21,182 nucleotides of DNA from Rickettsiales bacterium. Lineage in GTDB: Bacteria > Pseudomonadota > Alphaproteobacteria > Rickettsiales > UBA1997. The translations under genes were made by a program, and so were the position numbers. The DNA lies in assembly GCA_031289855.1 (NCBI GenBank), contig JAITOR010000050.1, forward strand, positions 1 to 21,182, given 5' to 3'. The notes under the pieces are model-generated. The model saw only the letters and a program-made list of their open reading frames with translations. It had not been told where the DNA came from and did not search any database. Positions 7,070 through 14,349 of the stretch are shown piece after piece. Each line of letters begins with the position of its first letter. Positions within the stretch are counted from its first letter, which is position 1.

Positions 7070-7795
7070 ATGAAGAAAATAATAATTTTAGTGTTAATTA
7101 TGCTGTCAAATGTATTGGCGGCTCAAAAAGAGTTAGTGGTCGGAGTAAGTGCAATTAGACCACCATTCATGTTTTACGATGCTGATAAAAATTTAGTCGG
7201 TTATGACTATGAAGTTATGGAAACGGTGGCAAAAAAATTGGGTCACAAAACCATATACAAAGACATGCAATGGGACGGCTTAATTCCATCTTTGATTGAT
7301 GGAAAAATTGATGTGATTGCCTCAGCCCTATCGGTGAATGAAGAGAGAAAGAAAAAAATTAACTACTCAGATTCATACAATAGAATTGGTTCGAGAGTAA
7401 CAATTCTTCCTTCAAGCAACATAAAAAGCATAAACGACTTAAAAAATAAAAAAGTCGGTGTAGCGATTGGAACAGTGCAGGAAGATATAGCCAATGAAAA
7501 TGCTGATAAAATAGGTGAAATCGTAGCCTATAATGGTGGTGACGATTCATTCATAGCATTACAAACTGGTAAAGTTGAAGCACTTATTGAAAATGGTGCT
7601 CAAGTTGCTTACCACCTTTCCGTTAAAAAAATAGCAAATGTCAAAATGGTTGGTGATTTATTAAAACCTATGGAAATGGCATTCGGGCTCAGAAAAGGTA
7701 ATGACGAGTTGTTGAAAGAATTAAACAAAACGCTTGCAGAATTGAAAAAAGATGGCACAATTGCTAAATTACAAAAGAAATGGTTTGGTAAATAA
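7070..7795 (+). CDS. Amino-acid-type ABC transporter periplasmic substrate-binding protein
   Basis: Family 3 solute-binding protein (SBP_bac_3), which captures a polar amino acid or similar small ligand in the periplasm and hands it to an ABC permease. Residues 1-17 are a signal peptide: basic MKK, hydrophobic core, cleavage likely after NVLA. There is no lipobox Cys, so the protein is probably soluble. Family signatures are ELVVGVSAIRPPFMF (21-35), NLVGYDYEVMETVAKKLG (41-58), WDGLIPSLIDGKIDVIASALS (68-88), then the hinge and second lobe with SINDLKNKKVGVAIGT (120-135). The C-terminus ends KLQKKWFGK, typical for the family. At 241 aa the length is normal. No permease or ATPase gene is adjacent, so the partner must be elsewhere. 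The Shine-Dalgarno is weak (AGG about 11 nt upstream). Confidence 0.9.
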   Translation: MKKIIILVLIMLSNVLAAQKELVVGVSAIRPPFMFYDADKNLVGYDYEVMETVAKKLGHKTIYKDMQWDGLIPSLIDGKIDVIASALSVNEERKKKINYSDSYNRIGSRVTILPSSNIKSINDLKNKKVGVAIGTVQEDIANENADKIGEIVAYNGGDDSFIALQTGKVEALIENGAQVAYHLSVKKIANVKMVGDLLKPMEMAFGLRKGNDELLKELNKTLAELKKDGTIAKLQKKWFGK

Positions 7796-7817
7796 TTGGT
7801 TAGATTGTGACAGAGGG

Positions 7818-7844
7818 AGGGGGAGAACTTTAAAATCTCCCCTT
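7818..7844. terminator. Shared hairpin between convergent genes
   Basis: GGGGAGA (7820-7826) pairs with TCTCCCC (7836-7842) around a 9-nt loop, extendable by two pairs outward. It lies between the binding-protein gene and the convergent 5'-nuclease gene, touching the latter's stop codon. It is the most GC-rich stem in the window. There is no immediate T-run on either strand, so it may act as a bidirectional weak terminator or as a 3'-end stabiliser. Confidence 0.5.
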
Positions 7845-8685
7845 ATACCAGGAACTCTCCTTTTTTCGTATCTTTTGTGTTTTTATTCAAAAAATCTCTA
7901 ACATCATTGTCGTTAAAACTCTTTGCCATGCAACTATCAATACTCACATTCAAAGGCACTTCTTCATACAATCTAATCAAATCTCTTGACAAAATCAAAT
8001 CATTAACATTTTTTTTAATATTCTCTCTAATCGTTTGTTTGGCAACCTTGTCAACATTGTCTATTAAGTTATTGATATTTTTGAATTCATTTATTAAATT
8101 TGCAGCAGTTTTAGGCCCTATTTTCGGAACACCAGGCACATTATCACTCGTATCCCCCATTAAACTCAATACATCCAACACTTGCTTTGGTTGCACACCC
8201 CACTTTTCGACCACATCTTTTATAAGAATTTTTTTACCTTTAAAAGCATCATACATAATTGTGGTTTCATTCACCAATTGCATTAAATCCTTGTCAATTC
8301 CAATTATAATTACTTCATAACCTTCTTTTTCAGCTCTTTTTGCATAGGTTGCAATCACATCGTCCGCTTCATAACCTTCCATTTCCAAACTTGGAATATT
8401 TAAAATATTATTTATTTCCCTAATCATTGGAAATTGCGGTATCAATTCCACTGGACATGGTGGTCTTTGTGCTTTGTATTTTTCATACATCGTGTGACGA
8501 AATGTTTTTTTGCCAGTATCCAATGCCACTGCAATATGTGAATGCTTTAGGTATGGATTTGTTTTTATATTCGTAAGAGCTCTCGTGAAACCATATATGG
8601 CTCCATTTCTTATATTTGCATTACTCGGTGAAAAATGTGCCCTAAAAAAAATACTATATCCATCCACCAAAACTAATCTTTTCAT
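7843..8685 (-). CDS. Stand-alone 5'-3' exonuclease / flap nuclease (PolA N-terminal domain only)
   Basis: This matches the 5' nuclease domain of DNA polymerase I, which removes RNA primers and flaps, but stops at 280 aa, with no 3'-5' exonuclease or polymerase domain. Metal-binding acidic residues are visible: D8 (VLVDGYS), D56 (ALDTGKKTFRH), E106/D108/D109 (GYEADDVIATYA), D131/D133 (IGIDKDLMQLV) and D178/D181 (LMGDTSDNVPG). The helix-3-turn-helix DNA-binding element follows (PGVPKIGPKTAANLI, 184-198). The family usually begins MKRLVLVDG, as here. The gene ends cleanly next to a shared hairpin and faces a convergent gene, so no polymerase part lies downstream. Polymerase activity must come from another gene or be missing. 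The ATG is 6 nt from a -10 box (leaderless type). Alternative names are xni-like or truncated polA. Confidence 0.9.
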   Translation of the reverse strand: MKRLVLVDGYSIFFRAHFSPSNANIRNGAIYGFTRALTNIKTNPYLKHSHIAVALDTGKKTFRHTMYEKYKAQRPPCPVELIPQFPMIREINNILNIPSLEMEGYEADDVIATYAKRAEKEGYEVIIIGIDKDLMQLVNETTIMYDAFKGKKILIKDVVEKWGVQPKQVLDVLSLMGDTSDNVPGVPKIGPKTAANLINEFKNINNLIDNVDKVAKQTIRENIKKNVNDLILSRDLIRLYEEVPLNVSIDSCMAKSFNDNDVRDFLNKNTKDTKKGEFLV

Positions 8686-8691
8686 TTTATG

Positions 8692-8719
8692 ATAATATGT
8701 GCAAAAATTAAAAAGTAAA
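8692..8719 (-). promoter_or_regulatory. Promoter of the 5' nuclease gene, leaderless type
   Basis: On the minus strand there is a -35 TTTACT (8719-8714), a 16-bp spacer and a -10 TATTAT (8697-8692), followed by 6 nt before the ATG at 8685. The -35 box overlaps the descending arm of the terminator-like hairpin that ends the upstream mini-gene. Confidence 0.6.
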
Positions 8720-8727
8720 ATTTACTT
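8703..8727 (-). terminator. Terminator-like AT hairpin after mini-gene copy A
   Basis: Read on the minus strand, AAGTAAA (8727-8721) pairs with TTTACTT (8719-8713) and is followed by a T-rich tract TTTAATTTTT (8712-8703). The stem is 6-7 bp and has only one GC pair, so it would be weak. Its position right after the tiny ORF is suggestive. Confidence 0.4.
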
Positions 8728-8734
8728 AGTTGTT

Positions 8735-8758
8735 TTATTTACTCATTTTATTTTTCAC
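8735..8758 (-). CDS. Possible 7-codon ORF of mini-gene copy A
   Basis: After the 12-base Shine-Dalgarno extension TAAGGAGGTGAT (8770-8759) a GTG at 8758-8756 opens MKNKMSK and a TAA stop (8737-8735). The spacing from AAGGAGG is 4 nt. An overlapping ATG-TGA start-stop (8760-8755) is also present. Such a short ORF can only be called a candidate. The interest lies in the exceptional ribosome-binding site and the resemblance to copy B. Confidence 0.25.
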   Translation of the reverse strand: MKNKMSK

Positions 8759-8762
8759 ATCA

Positions 8763-8810
8763 CCTCCTTAAATCCATAATAACACAAAAAATAAAAGCAG
8801 GGAAGTACAA
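8763..8810 (-). repeat. Outward-facing promoter/SD element flanking serS, copy A
   Basis: The minus strand begins TTGTACTTCCCT (8810-8799), continues through a T-rich block, GTGTTATTATGGAT, and ends in AAGGAGG (8769-8763). It aligns with copy B (10192-10240, plus strand) with about five mismatches and one single-base gap over 48 bp. It lies 32 nt after the serS stop, in the serS direction, and upstream of the 5' nuclease gene, which has its own promoter closer in. TATTAT (minus-strand 8782-8777) could be a -10 placing the transcript start almost on the Shine-Dalgarno. Confidence 0.7.
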
Positions 8811-8842
8811 CGATGAAAAAAATATAAAATCAGAGAAAGAAT

Positions 8843-10105
8843 TTATTTAATAATTGTTTGTCCACCCATGTATTTTACTAACACTTCCGGTATAACAATT
8901 GAACCATCTTTTTGTTGATAATTTTCCATTACTGCGATAATTGTTCTTCCCAATGGCATTGCGCTACCATTCAATGTATGTGGAAACACTATTTTCCCTG
9001 ATTTATCCCTATACCGTCCGACCATTCTCCTTGATTGAAAGTCCAAACAATTGCTACAACTCGCTATTTCTCTGTATTTGTTTTGACCTGGCAACCATAC
9101 TTCATGGTCATAGGTTTTTGAACTTCCAAATCCAGTATCACCAGTTGCTAAAATTATTGTTCTGTATGGCAATTTTAGTCCTTCCAATATTTTATCCTCA
9201 ATTTCAACCATTCTTTGATGTTCCTCTTCGCTTTTATCTGGGCTTATAATGGATACCATTTCAACTTTTTTGAAATGATACTGACGAAGCATACCTCTAA
9301 CATCCTTTCCTGCACTACCAATTTCACTTCTAAAACAAGACGTGTAAGCGGTAAAACGAATTGGTAACTCTCGTTCTTCAATAATTCTGTTCGAAATCCA
9401 ATTTGTCATTGTAATTTCACTTGTGGCGATTAACCAATTGCCATCAGTGGTTTTAAAGGCATCTTCGGCAAATTTCGGTAATTGACCAGTGCCAAATAAA
9501 GCATCTTCCTTAACTAACGGAGGCATTGAAGTTTCCACATAATCATATTTTGCTAAAAAATCAAGAAAATAATTGCTTAAAGCCCTTTCCAATTTTGCCA
9601 AATCTTTTAATAGAATAGTACTTCTGGCACCATGTATTTGAATTGCCTGTTCAAAGTCCATCATACCTAATTTAACACCTAAATCGTAATGAGGTTTGGG
9701 CACAAAATCAAATTTTGTGGGTTCGCCCCAAGTTTTAATAACCTTGTAGTCGTCTTCGCCACCAATTGGCAAATCATCTTGCAATATATTTGGTATCCTG
9801 ATTAATATTTGATATAATTTGTCAGCCTCTTTATTATCCTGTTTCTCCTTCAAATCAGCCATTTTTTTTGCCACATCATCAGCCTTTTTTAATAATTCTG
9901 TGGCATCTTTTTTTTGTGCTTTCAAATTGCCAATTTCCTTTGATATTACGTTTCTTTCTTGTTGAAAACTCTCCAATTCGGCCAAATCTTTTTTCCTTTT
10001 ATCGTTTAATTCAATAATTTCTTTCGCCCTATATTCGCAACCTCTCTTTTGCATGGCAGTATCAAAAAGTTCAGTATTTTCAATTATCCAATTCAAATTT
10101 ATCAT
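8843..10105 (-). CDS. serS: Seryl-tRNA synthetase
   Basis: A class II aminoacyl-tRNA synthetase that charges tRNA-Ser. Residues 1-10 (MINLNWIIEN) match the SerRS start. Residues 27-105 form the long antiparallel coiled coil that grips the tRNA variable arm (rich in Lys/Glu, with ELESFQQERNVISKEIG). The catalytic core contains the TSEI serine-site region (IATSEITMTNWI), motif 2 with CFRSEIGSAGKDVRGMLRQ and FKKVEM, and motif 3 with NGSAMPLGR followed by ENYQQKDGSIVIPEVL. Motif 3 usually reads NGSGLAVGR or similar. The substitution keeps the ATP-binding Arg. The length, 420 aa, is normal. There is no Shine-Dalgarno. A TATAAT at minus-strand 10144-10139 with a poor -35 could start the mRNA about 26 nt upstream. 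The gene stands alone between the two outward-facing repeat elements. Confidence 0.96.
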   Translation of the reverse strand: MINLNWIIENTELFDTAMQKRGCEYRAKEIIELNDKRKKDLAELESFQQERNVISKEIGNLKAQKKDATELLKKADDVAKKMADLKEKQDNKEADKLYQILIRIPNILQDDLPIGGEDDYKVIKTWGEPTKFDFVPKPHYDLGVKLGMMDFEQAIQIHGARSTILLKDLAKLERALSNYFLDFLAKYDYVETSMPPLVKEDALFGTGQLPKFAEDAFKTTDGNWLIATSEITMTNWISNRIIEERELPIRFTAYTSCFRSEIGSAGKDVRGMLRQYHFKKVEMVSIISPDKSEEEHQRMVEIEDKILEGLKLPYRTIILATGDTGFGSSKTYDHEVWLPGQNKYREIASCSNCLDFQSRRMVGRYRDKSGKIVFPHTLNGSAMPLGRTIIAVMENYQQKDGSIVIPEVLVKYMGGQTIIK

Positions 10106-10191
10106 ATATTAAAAAACAATTTAATTAACATTAATAGTATTATAAATAAATAATATATAATATATAAAAAAGCAAATTATTTATTTTTTGT
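10106..10191. other. AT-only spacer upstream of serS
   Basis: This stretch is almost purely A/T, with ATAT runs at 10150-10166. It contains a plausible serS -10 box (TATAAT, minus strand 10144-10139) with no clear -35, and the approach to repeat copy B. No ORF or structured RNA was seen. Confidence 0.4.
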
Positions 10192-10240
10192 TTGTACTTC
10201 CCTATTTTTAATTTTTGTGTTATTGTTGGATATAAGGAGG
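10192..10240 (+). repeat. Outward-facing promoter/SD element flanking serS, copy B
   Basis: The plus strand begins TTGTACTTCCCT (10192-10203), then a T-rich block, GTGTTATTGTTGGAT and AAGGAGG (10234-10240). It is the partner of copy A (8810-8763, minus), identical in the first 12 bases and in the GTGTTATT and AAGGAGG blocks. TATTGT (10221-10226) occupies the position of the copy A TATTAT. It points away from serS. Confidence 0.7.
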
Positions 10241-10246
10241 CGCCAT

Positions 10247-10297
10247 ATGAAGCACAAAGAACGATTGCATGAAGTATCTATCAATAATTATGGTTAG
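10247..10297 (+). CDS. Possible 16-codon ORF of mini-gene copy B
   Basis: ATG at 10247 follows AAGGAGG (10234-10240) with an ideal 6-nt spacing and opens MKHKERLHEVSINNYG, stopping at TAG (10295-10297). The peptide is hydrophilic and basic at the start. It matches no small protein I know. Copy A also begins M-K-x-K. No downstream gene overlaps it. The metallo-hydrolase begins about 80 nt later with its own promoter. Confidence 0.4.
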   Translation: MKHKERLHEVSINNYG

Positions 10298-10313
10298 TGT
10301 AAGAAATTGTGAT

Positions 10314-10336
10314 AAATTTAATAAATTTGCTTTTTT
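10314..10336 (+). terminator. Weak terminator-like hairpin after mini-gene copy B
   Basis: AAATTT (10314-10319), a 3-nt loop and AAATTT (10323-10328) are followed by GC and T6 (10331-10336). An all-AU stem is thermodynamically poor. Its placement right after the tiny ORF, and overlapping the -35 of the next promoter, mirrors copy A. Confidence 0.3.
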
Positions 10337-10354
10337 ATAAAAGAATATTATAAA
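10327..10354 (+). promoter_or_regulatory. Putative promoter of the metallo-hydrolase/RNase/murD run
   Basis: The -35 TTGCTT (10327-10332), a 16-bp spacer and the -10 TATAAA (10349-10354) would start transcription near 10361. That is just past the ATG at 10359 and about 20 nt before the GTG at 10380, which favours the GTG start. Confidence 0.45.
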
Positions 10355-10379
10355 CTTAATGTTGAGTTTTTTGTTTTTT

Positions 10380-11138
10380 GTGAAAATTAAAATATTAGGT
10401 TCTGGTCCTTCGGTTGGTGTTCCAATGATGTTAAATTATTGGAAGAATAGAAATATCGATAAATCTGAACCAAAAAATCACAGGATGCGAAGTAGTTTTT
10501 ATATGCAAGAAGGTAATAAGAAATTATTGGTGGAATGTGGTCCTGATTTTAGACAACAGACAATTAAATTTAACATAACTGATTTTAATGATATTTTTTT
10601 ATCACATTGTCACCAGGACCACATTGGAGGTATTTGGGAATTAGAAAATGCTTTTAAACACCTTGAAAAAAAAATAAACGTATGGTGTAATAAAGAGACA
10701 TTTGAAGGTTTGAAACAAAGATTTTCATGGATGTTTAATGGTGATGAATCGCAATATGCTTTTTTTAACATAATTGAACCTTTCAAAACATATAATGATT
10801 TGTTTATTTTGGAGGCCGAACACGGCACTTTACAATCAATAGGCTTTAAATACAAGAATTTTGTTTTTACACCAGATTTAAATGTTTTACCGGATGAAAG
10901 TAAAAAATATATAAAAAATGCAGATTTGTGGATTTTGCAATGTAATAATCTAAATGTAACCGATTATGTAAAAAGTTGGCACACGGATTTAAAAATGGCG
11001 ATTGGATTGATAGAAGAATTACAACCAAAACGAGCAGTTTTGACACATTTAATGGATGAAATTGACTACAACGAAGTAGGTAAAATTTTGCCAAACAATG
11101 TTGAACTCGCTTACGACGGGATGGAAATTGAAAATTAG
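10380..11138 (+). CDS. PhnP-like metallo-beta-lactamase-fold hydrolase
   Basis: A metal-dependent hydrolase of the PhnP/RNase Z-related branch of the metallo-beta-lactamase superfamily, probably a phosphodiesterase. The substrate cannot be told. From the GTG start the protein reads VKIKILGSGPSVGVP, the usual N-terminus of this family. The metal motif HxHxDH is present as LSHCHQDHIGG (about residues 74-84), with VECGPDFRQQ before it. Further ligands are likely in EAEHGT, FTPDLN and the C-terminal RAVLTHLMDEIDY. An upstream in-frame ATG at 10359 adds MLSFLFF, which is not conserved and may precede the transcript start, so I prefer GTG. Neither start has a Shine-Dalgarno. In many alphaproteobacteria this gene follows tatD; here its neighbours differ. 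RNase E/G follows after 42 nt. Confidence 0.85.
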   Translation: MKIKILGSGPSVGVPMMLNYWKNRNIDKSEPKNHRMRSSFYMQEGNKKLLVECGPDFRQQTIKFNITDFNDIFLSHCHQDHIGGIWELENAFKHLEKKINVWCNKETFEGLKQRFSWMFNGDESQYAFFNIIEPFKTYNDLFILEAEHGTLQSIGFKYKNFVFTPDLNVLPDESKKYIKNADLWILQCNNLNVTDYVKSWHTDLKMAIGLIEELQPKRAVLTHLMDEIDYNEVGKILPNNVELAYDGMEIEN

Positions 11139-11180
11139 TTATTTTGACAATAGACTTTTGTTAGGCAGGAGAGAATTGAT

Positions 11181-12929
11181 ATGACAAAAAAAATTTTGAT
11201 AGATGGAGTTTTTAAAGAGGAAACGAGAATTGCGGTAGTGGATAACGGAATACTACAAGATTATGACAGGGAGGATATATATTTTAAACAACAAAAGGGT
11301 AATATTTACCTTGCGGAAGTTACAAGAGTAGAACATTCTTTGCAGGCAGCGTTTGTGATTTATGGTGGCGATAGACATGGATTTTTACCATTCGCTGATA
11401 TACATCCAGACTATTACGATGCACCAGAAGATAAGTTAAAGGACTTATCGGTTTTAAAATTTTTTAATAACTCGGATGAAAGTGGAGTTATTAAGGAGCA
11501 ACCAAAATACAAAATTAAAGTAGGACAATTGATTGTAATACAAGTTTTAAAGGAGGAAAGAGGTGAAAAAGGTGTCGCAGTAACTACTTACGTAACATTG
11601 GCAGGAAAATATTGTGTTTTAATGTGTAATAGTGGTGGAAATGGTGGAGTTTCAAGGAAAGTTATAAATTCACAGGAAAGAAAGTTTTTGCGAGATAAAA
11701 TAACCTCGTTAAATGTTCCAAAAGGAATGTCGATAATTTTAAGAACAGCCGTAAAAGAAGGTGATGAAGAAACAATAGAAAAAGACTACAATTATTTGAC
11801 AAGATTGTGGAATTTTATATTAGCAACCGCAAATACAGAAAAAAAACCTATGTTTTTACATAGCGAAGAGGATGTTATAAAACGAACAATTAGGGATATC
11901 GTAAATAAGACCACCGAAGAAATATTGGTGGAGGGTACAGATACTTATAATAAGGTAAAACAATCTGTGGATATGATTTATGTTAATGGTGGCATTAAAG
12001 TCACTCAATATAAAGAAAAACTACCTTTGTTTTATGAGTATAAAGTTGAAGAACAATTAATTAAAATGTATGAAAACAAAGTGCTATTGCCATCTGGCGC
12101 TTCATTGGTTATTGATGTGACTGAGGCTTTGATTGCAATTGATATTAATTCAGGGAAATCAAACCACAATAACAATAACATTGAAGATACAGCCTACAAA
12201 ACAAATGTTGAGGCAGCAAAAGAAATTGGTAGACAATTGAAATTGAGGGATTTGGCTGGGTTAATAGTTGTTGATTTTATTGATATGGAAGATGATAAAC
12301 ATAAAAGGTCATTGGAAAATATTATGAGACAGGCCACAAATGATGACAGAGCAAGAATTCAAATCGCAAGAATAAGTCAGTTTGGACTTTTAGAAATGTC
12401 AAGGCAAAGATTAGTGGCAAATCAAAGAGAAAAAATTAATGAAATATGCCCTTGTTGTCAAGGTAGCGGTAAAGTAAAATCAATAGATTTAATGTCAATG
12501 AGTATTTTAAGAGACATTAGATATGCAATTACAACCGATAAAGTCGATGTTTTAACTATCGAAACCACAAAAGAATTAGTAAAATACTTAACTAATTTTA
12601 GAAAAAATGAAATAGTTAGAATAGAAAAACATTATGAAGTTACGATATTTATTGAAGTTAATGATAGTTTGTCGGACAATAATTTTATAATTAGAAAACG
12701 ACAACATCTAACCGATGATGAAAAAGATAAGTTAAACAATAGGCAAGAAATGGAATTAGATACGGTAATTGAAGATGTAAATAACCATAGGAAAAATAAA
12801 ATAATTCAAAAACAACAACAAAAAGTTCAACAAAAAAATAATAATAACAATAATCACAAGAAACCAATCAACAATATAACAAAAAAACCAGTTGGATTAT
12901 TGTGTAAAATTAAAAATTTATTCAATTAG
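11181..12929 (+). CDS. rne: Ribonuclease E/G family endoribonuclease
   Basis: A single-strand-specific endoribonuclease for mRNA decay and rRNA/tRNA maturation. The N-terminus (MTKKILIDGVFKEETRIAVV) and GNIYLAEVTRVEHSLQAAFV followed by GGDRHGFLPFADIHPDYY (residues 40-79) are close to the alphaproteobacterial enzyme and lead into an S1 domain (about 37-135). The DNase I-like catalytic part has DINSG (D321) and VVDFID (D365). The Zn-link CPCCQG (423-428) supports tetramer formation. At 582 aa it has the catalytic half only, plus a Gln/Asn/Lys-rich tail (about 535-565), with no long degradosome scaffold, so it could equally be called rng. The Shine-Dalgarno AGGAGAG (11167-11173) sits 7 nt before the ATG. 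murD follows after 10 nt. Confidence 0.93.
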   Translation: MTKKILIDGVFKEETRIAVVDNGILQDYDREDIYFKQQKGNIYLAEVTRVEHSLQAAFVIYGGDRHGFLPFADIHPDYYDAPEDKLKDLSVLKFFNNSDESGVIKEQPKYKIKVGQLIVIQVLKEERGEKGVAVTTYVTLAGKYCVLMCNSGGNGGVSRKVINSQERKFLRDKITSLNVPKGMSIILRTAVKEGDEETIEKDYNYLTRLWNFILATANTEKKPMFLHSEEDVIKRTIRDIVNKTTEEILVEGTDTYNKVKQSVDMIYVNGGIKVTQYKEKLPLFYEYKVEEQLIKMYENKVLLPSGASLVIDVTEALIAIDINSGKSNHNNNNIEDTAYKTNVEAAKEIGRQLKLRDLAGLIVVDFIDMEDDKHKRSLENIMRQATNDDRARIQIARISQFGLLEMSRQRLVANQREKINEICPCCQGSGKVKSIDLMSMSILRDIRYAITTDKVDVLTIETTKELVKYLTNFRKNEIVRIEKHYEVTIFIEVNDSLSDNNFIIRKRQHLTDDEKDKLNNRQEMELDTVIEDVNNHRKNKIIQKQQQKVQQKNNNNNNHKKPINNITKKPVGLLCKIKNLFN

Positions 12930-12939
12930 GATAAGCGAT

Positions 12940-14346
12940 ATGTTTGCACTCAAAAAGTTAAAAAATTTATCAATTGGAATTTGGGGAATGGGTGTTGAAG
13001 GAAAGGCTGTGTATGACAAATTGAGTGCGATGTATCCCAATAAGAATATTGTCGTTATTGATGATACAAATGCCACAGAATATGTGGATAAATTGGATTT
13101 GATAGTGAGAAGCCCGGGAGTTAGTATTTATAAGAATGAAATTAAGAATGCAAAAAAAACGATATTTATAACTGAAAAGAGTATTTTTTATAGTGAATTG
13201 GCAGAATGTGATGTTGTAACTATTGGAATTACAGGCTCAAAAGGTAAAACAACCACATCCACCTTTTGTAATTACATTCTTGAAAAAACCGGATATAAGA
13301 CTATGCTTACTGGAAATATGGGAGTTCCAACGATAAATTTGGTGGATAAGGCAAAAAAATGTGATTTTGTCGTAACGGAATTATCCTCCTATCAAACTAG
13401 CGATTTACAGGCTTATCCAAAGGCCGGAATATTGTTAAATTTATATCCTGAACATATTGATTGGCATAGAACTCATGAAAATTATTTTAGAGATAAGAAA
13501 AATTTGTTAAATGGGGTGAAAATTGGAATTAGCGAATATTGGGGGGAAAAAGAAAAGCCTGTTGATTTAACAAATGAATTTGTTTTTCTAAAATACAAAA
13601 TAGAAGAAAGAAAAACAAAAATATTAGATGAAAAAACTATCAAAGGTGGCTTAATTAACCAAATTGTAGAACAAAAAGTTTGTGATGTCGATATTTTTGA
13701 AAATATTATAAAACAAAAAAAATATGATGTGAATAATTTTCCTGTGATTTATAAGGATAATGCTTGGTGGCAAGGTGATAAAAAGTTGTGGAGCACTGCA
13801 AATATGAAACTTTTAGGGGAACATAATTATAAAAATTTAAGTTTTGTATTTAGCCTATTATATGAGTTAAAGATTGATTTATCAAAAATAAAACAGGAAT
13901 ATATTGATGATTTTGCACCTATAGAGCATAGATTGGAAATTATAAAGCATGATGATATAATTTTTGTAAATGATAGTATTTCAACAATTCCAGAGGCCGC
14001 TCTCGCATGTTATAAAACATTTAGAAATAAAAATATTTATGGAATTTTGGGTGGCTTTGATAGAAAGCAAGATTATTCAATAATCGTGAATGAGATTAAA
14101 AATAACGATAATATAAAATTTATAGCATTATTGGGGCAAACAAAAGATAGAATTGCAAAAAACTTTGATGATGTGAAATTTAAAAATTATAAAATATGTG
14201 AAAATTTAAAAGAGTGTATGAAAATTTTAAGGGAAAAAGCAAAAAATGATAACAATATAGCGATTATATTGTCACCAGCCGCACCAAGTTATGATATGTA
14301 TAAAAGTTTTGAATATCGAGGGAGGGAGTTCAAAGGGCTTATTTGA
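12940..14346 (+). CDS. murD: UDP-N-acetylmuramoyl-L-alanine:glutamate ligase (MurD family)
   Basis: A cytoplasmic Mur ligase that adds glutamate to UDP-MurNAc-L-Ala in peptidoglycan synthesis. The N-terminal Rossmann domain has GIWGMGVEGKA (13-23). The central ATPase has GITGSKGKTTT (96-106), TGNMGVP (124-130), ELSSYQ (147-152) and LYPEHIDWHR (168-177). YFRDKK (182-187) supplies the lysine region. The C-terminal domain has EHRLEII, FVNDSIST, GGFDRKQDY and LSPAAPSYDMYKSFEYRGREF. The start at 12940 has AGGA (12928-12931) 8 nt upstream. An in-frame ATG at 12892 lies inside the RNase gene and adds 16 unconserved residues. The protein is 468 aa, normal. The usual DSKATN and GGDGK-type motifs read DSIST and GGFDR. 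That departs from classic MurD and leaves open a MurD2-like variant. It ends 3 nt from the convergent recF. Confidence 0.88.
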   Translation: MFALKKLKNLSIGIWGMGVEGKAVYDKLSAMYPNKNIVVIDDTNATEYVDKLDLIVRSPGVSIYKNEIKNAKKTIFITEKSIFYSELAECDVVTIGITGSKGKTTTSTFCNYILEKTGYKTMLTGNMGVPTINLVDKAKKCDFVVTELSSYQTSDLQAYPKAGILLNLYPEHIDWHRTHENYFRDKKNLLNGVKIGISEYWGEKEKPVDLTNEFVFLKYKIEERKTKILDEKTIKGGLINQIVEQKVCDVDIFENIIKQKKYDVNNFPVIYKDNAWWQGDKKLWSTANMKLLGEHNYKNLSFVFSLLYELKIDLSKIKQEYIDDFAPIEHRLEIIKHDDIIFVNDSISTIPEAALACYKTFRNKNIYGILGGFDRKQDYSIIVNEIKNNDNIKFIALLGQTKDRIAKNFDDVKFKNYKICENLKECMKILREKAKNDNNIAIILSPAAPSYDMYKSFEYRGREFKGLI

Positions 14347-14349
14347 AAA

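Noticed and set aside
8757..8770. ATCACCTCCTTA, identical to the 3' end of 16S rRNA
   Set aside because: There is no other rRNA sequence around it. It is the complement of an extended Shine-Dalgarno on the minus strand.
11144..11149. Perfect -35 box TTGACA before the RNase E/G gene
   Set aside because: The place for a -10 box is occupied by the Shine-Dalgarno AGGAGAG and nothing like TATAAT is present at 15-19 bp.
12892..12939. Upstream ATG extending murD by 16 residues
   Set aside because: It lies in the RNase coding end, the added residues are not MurD-like, and the ATG at 12940 has its own AGGA at good spacing.
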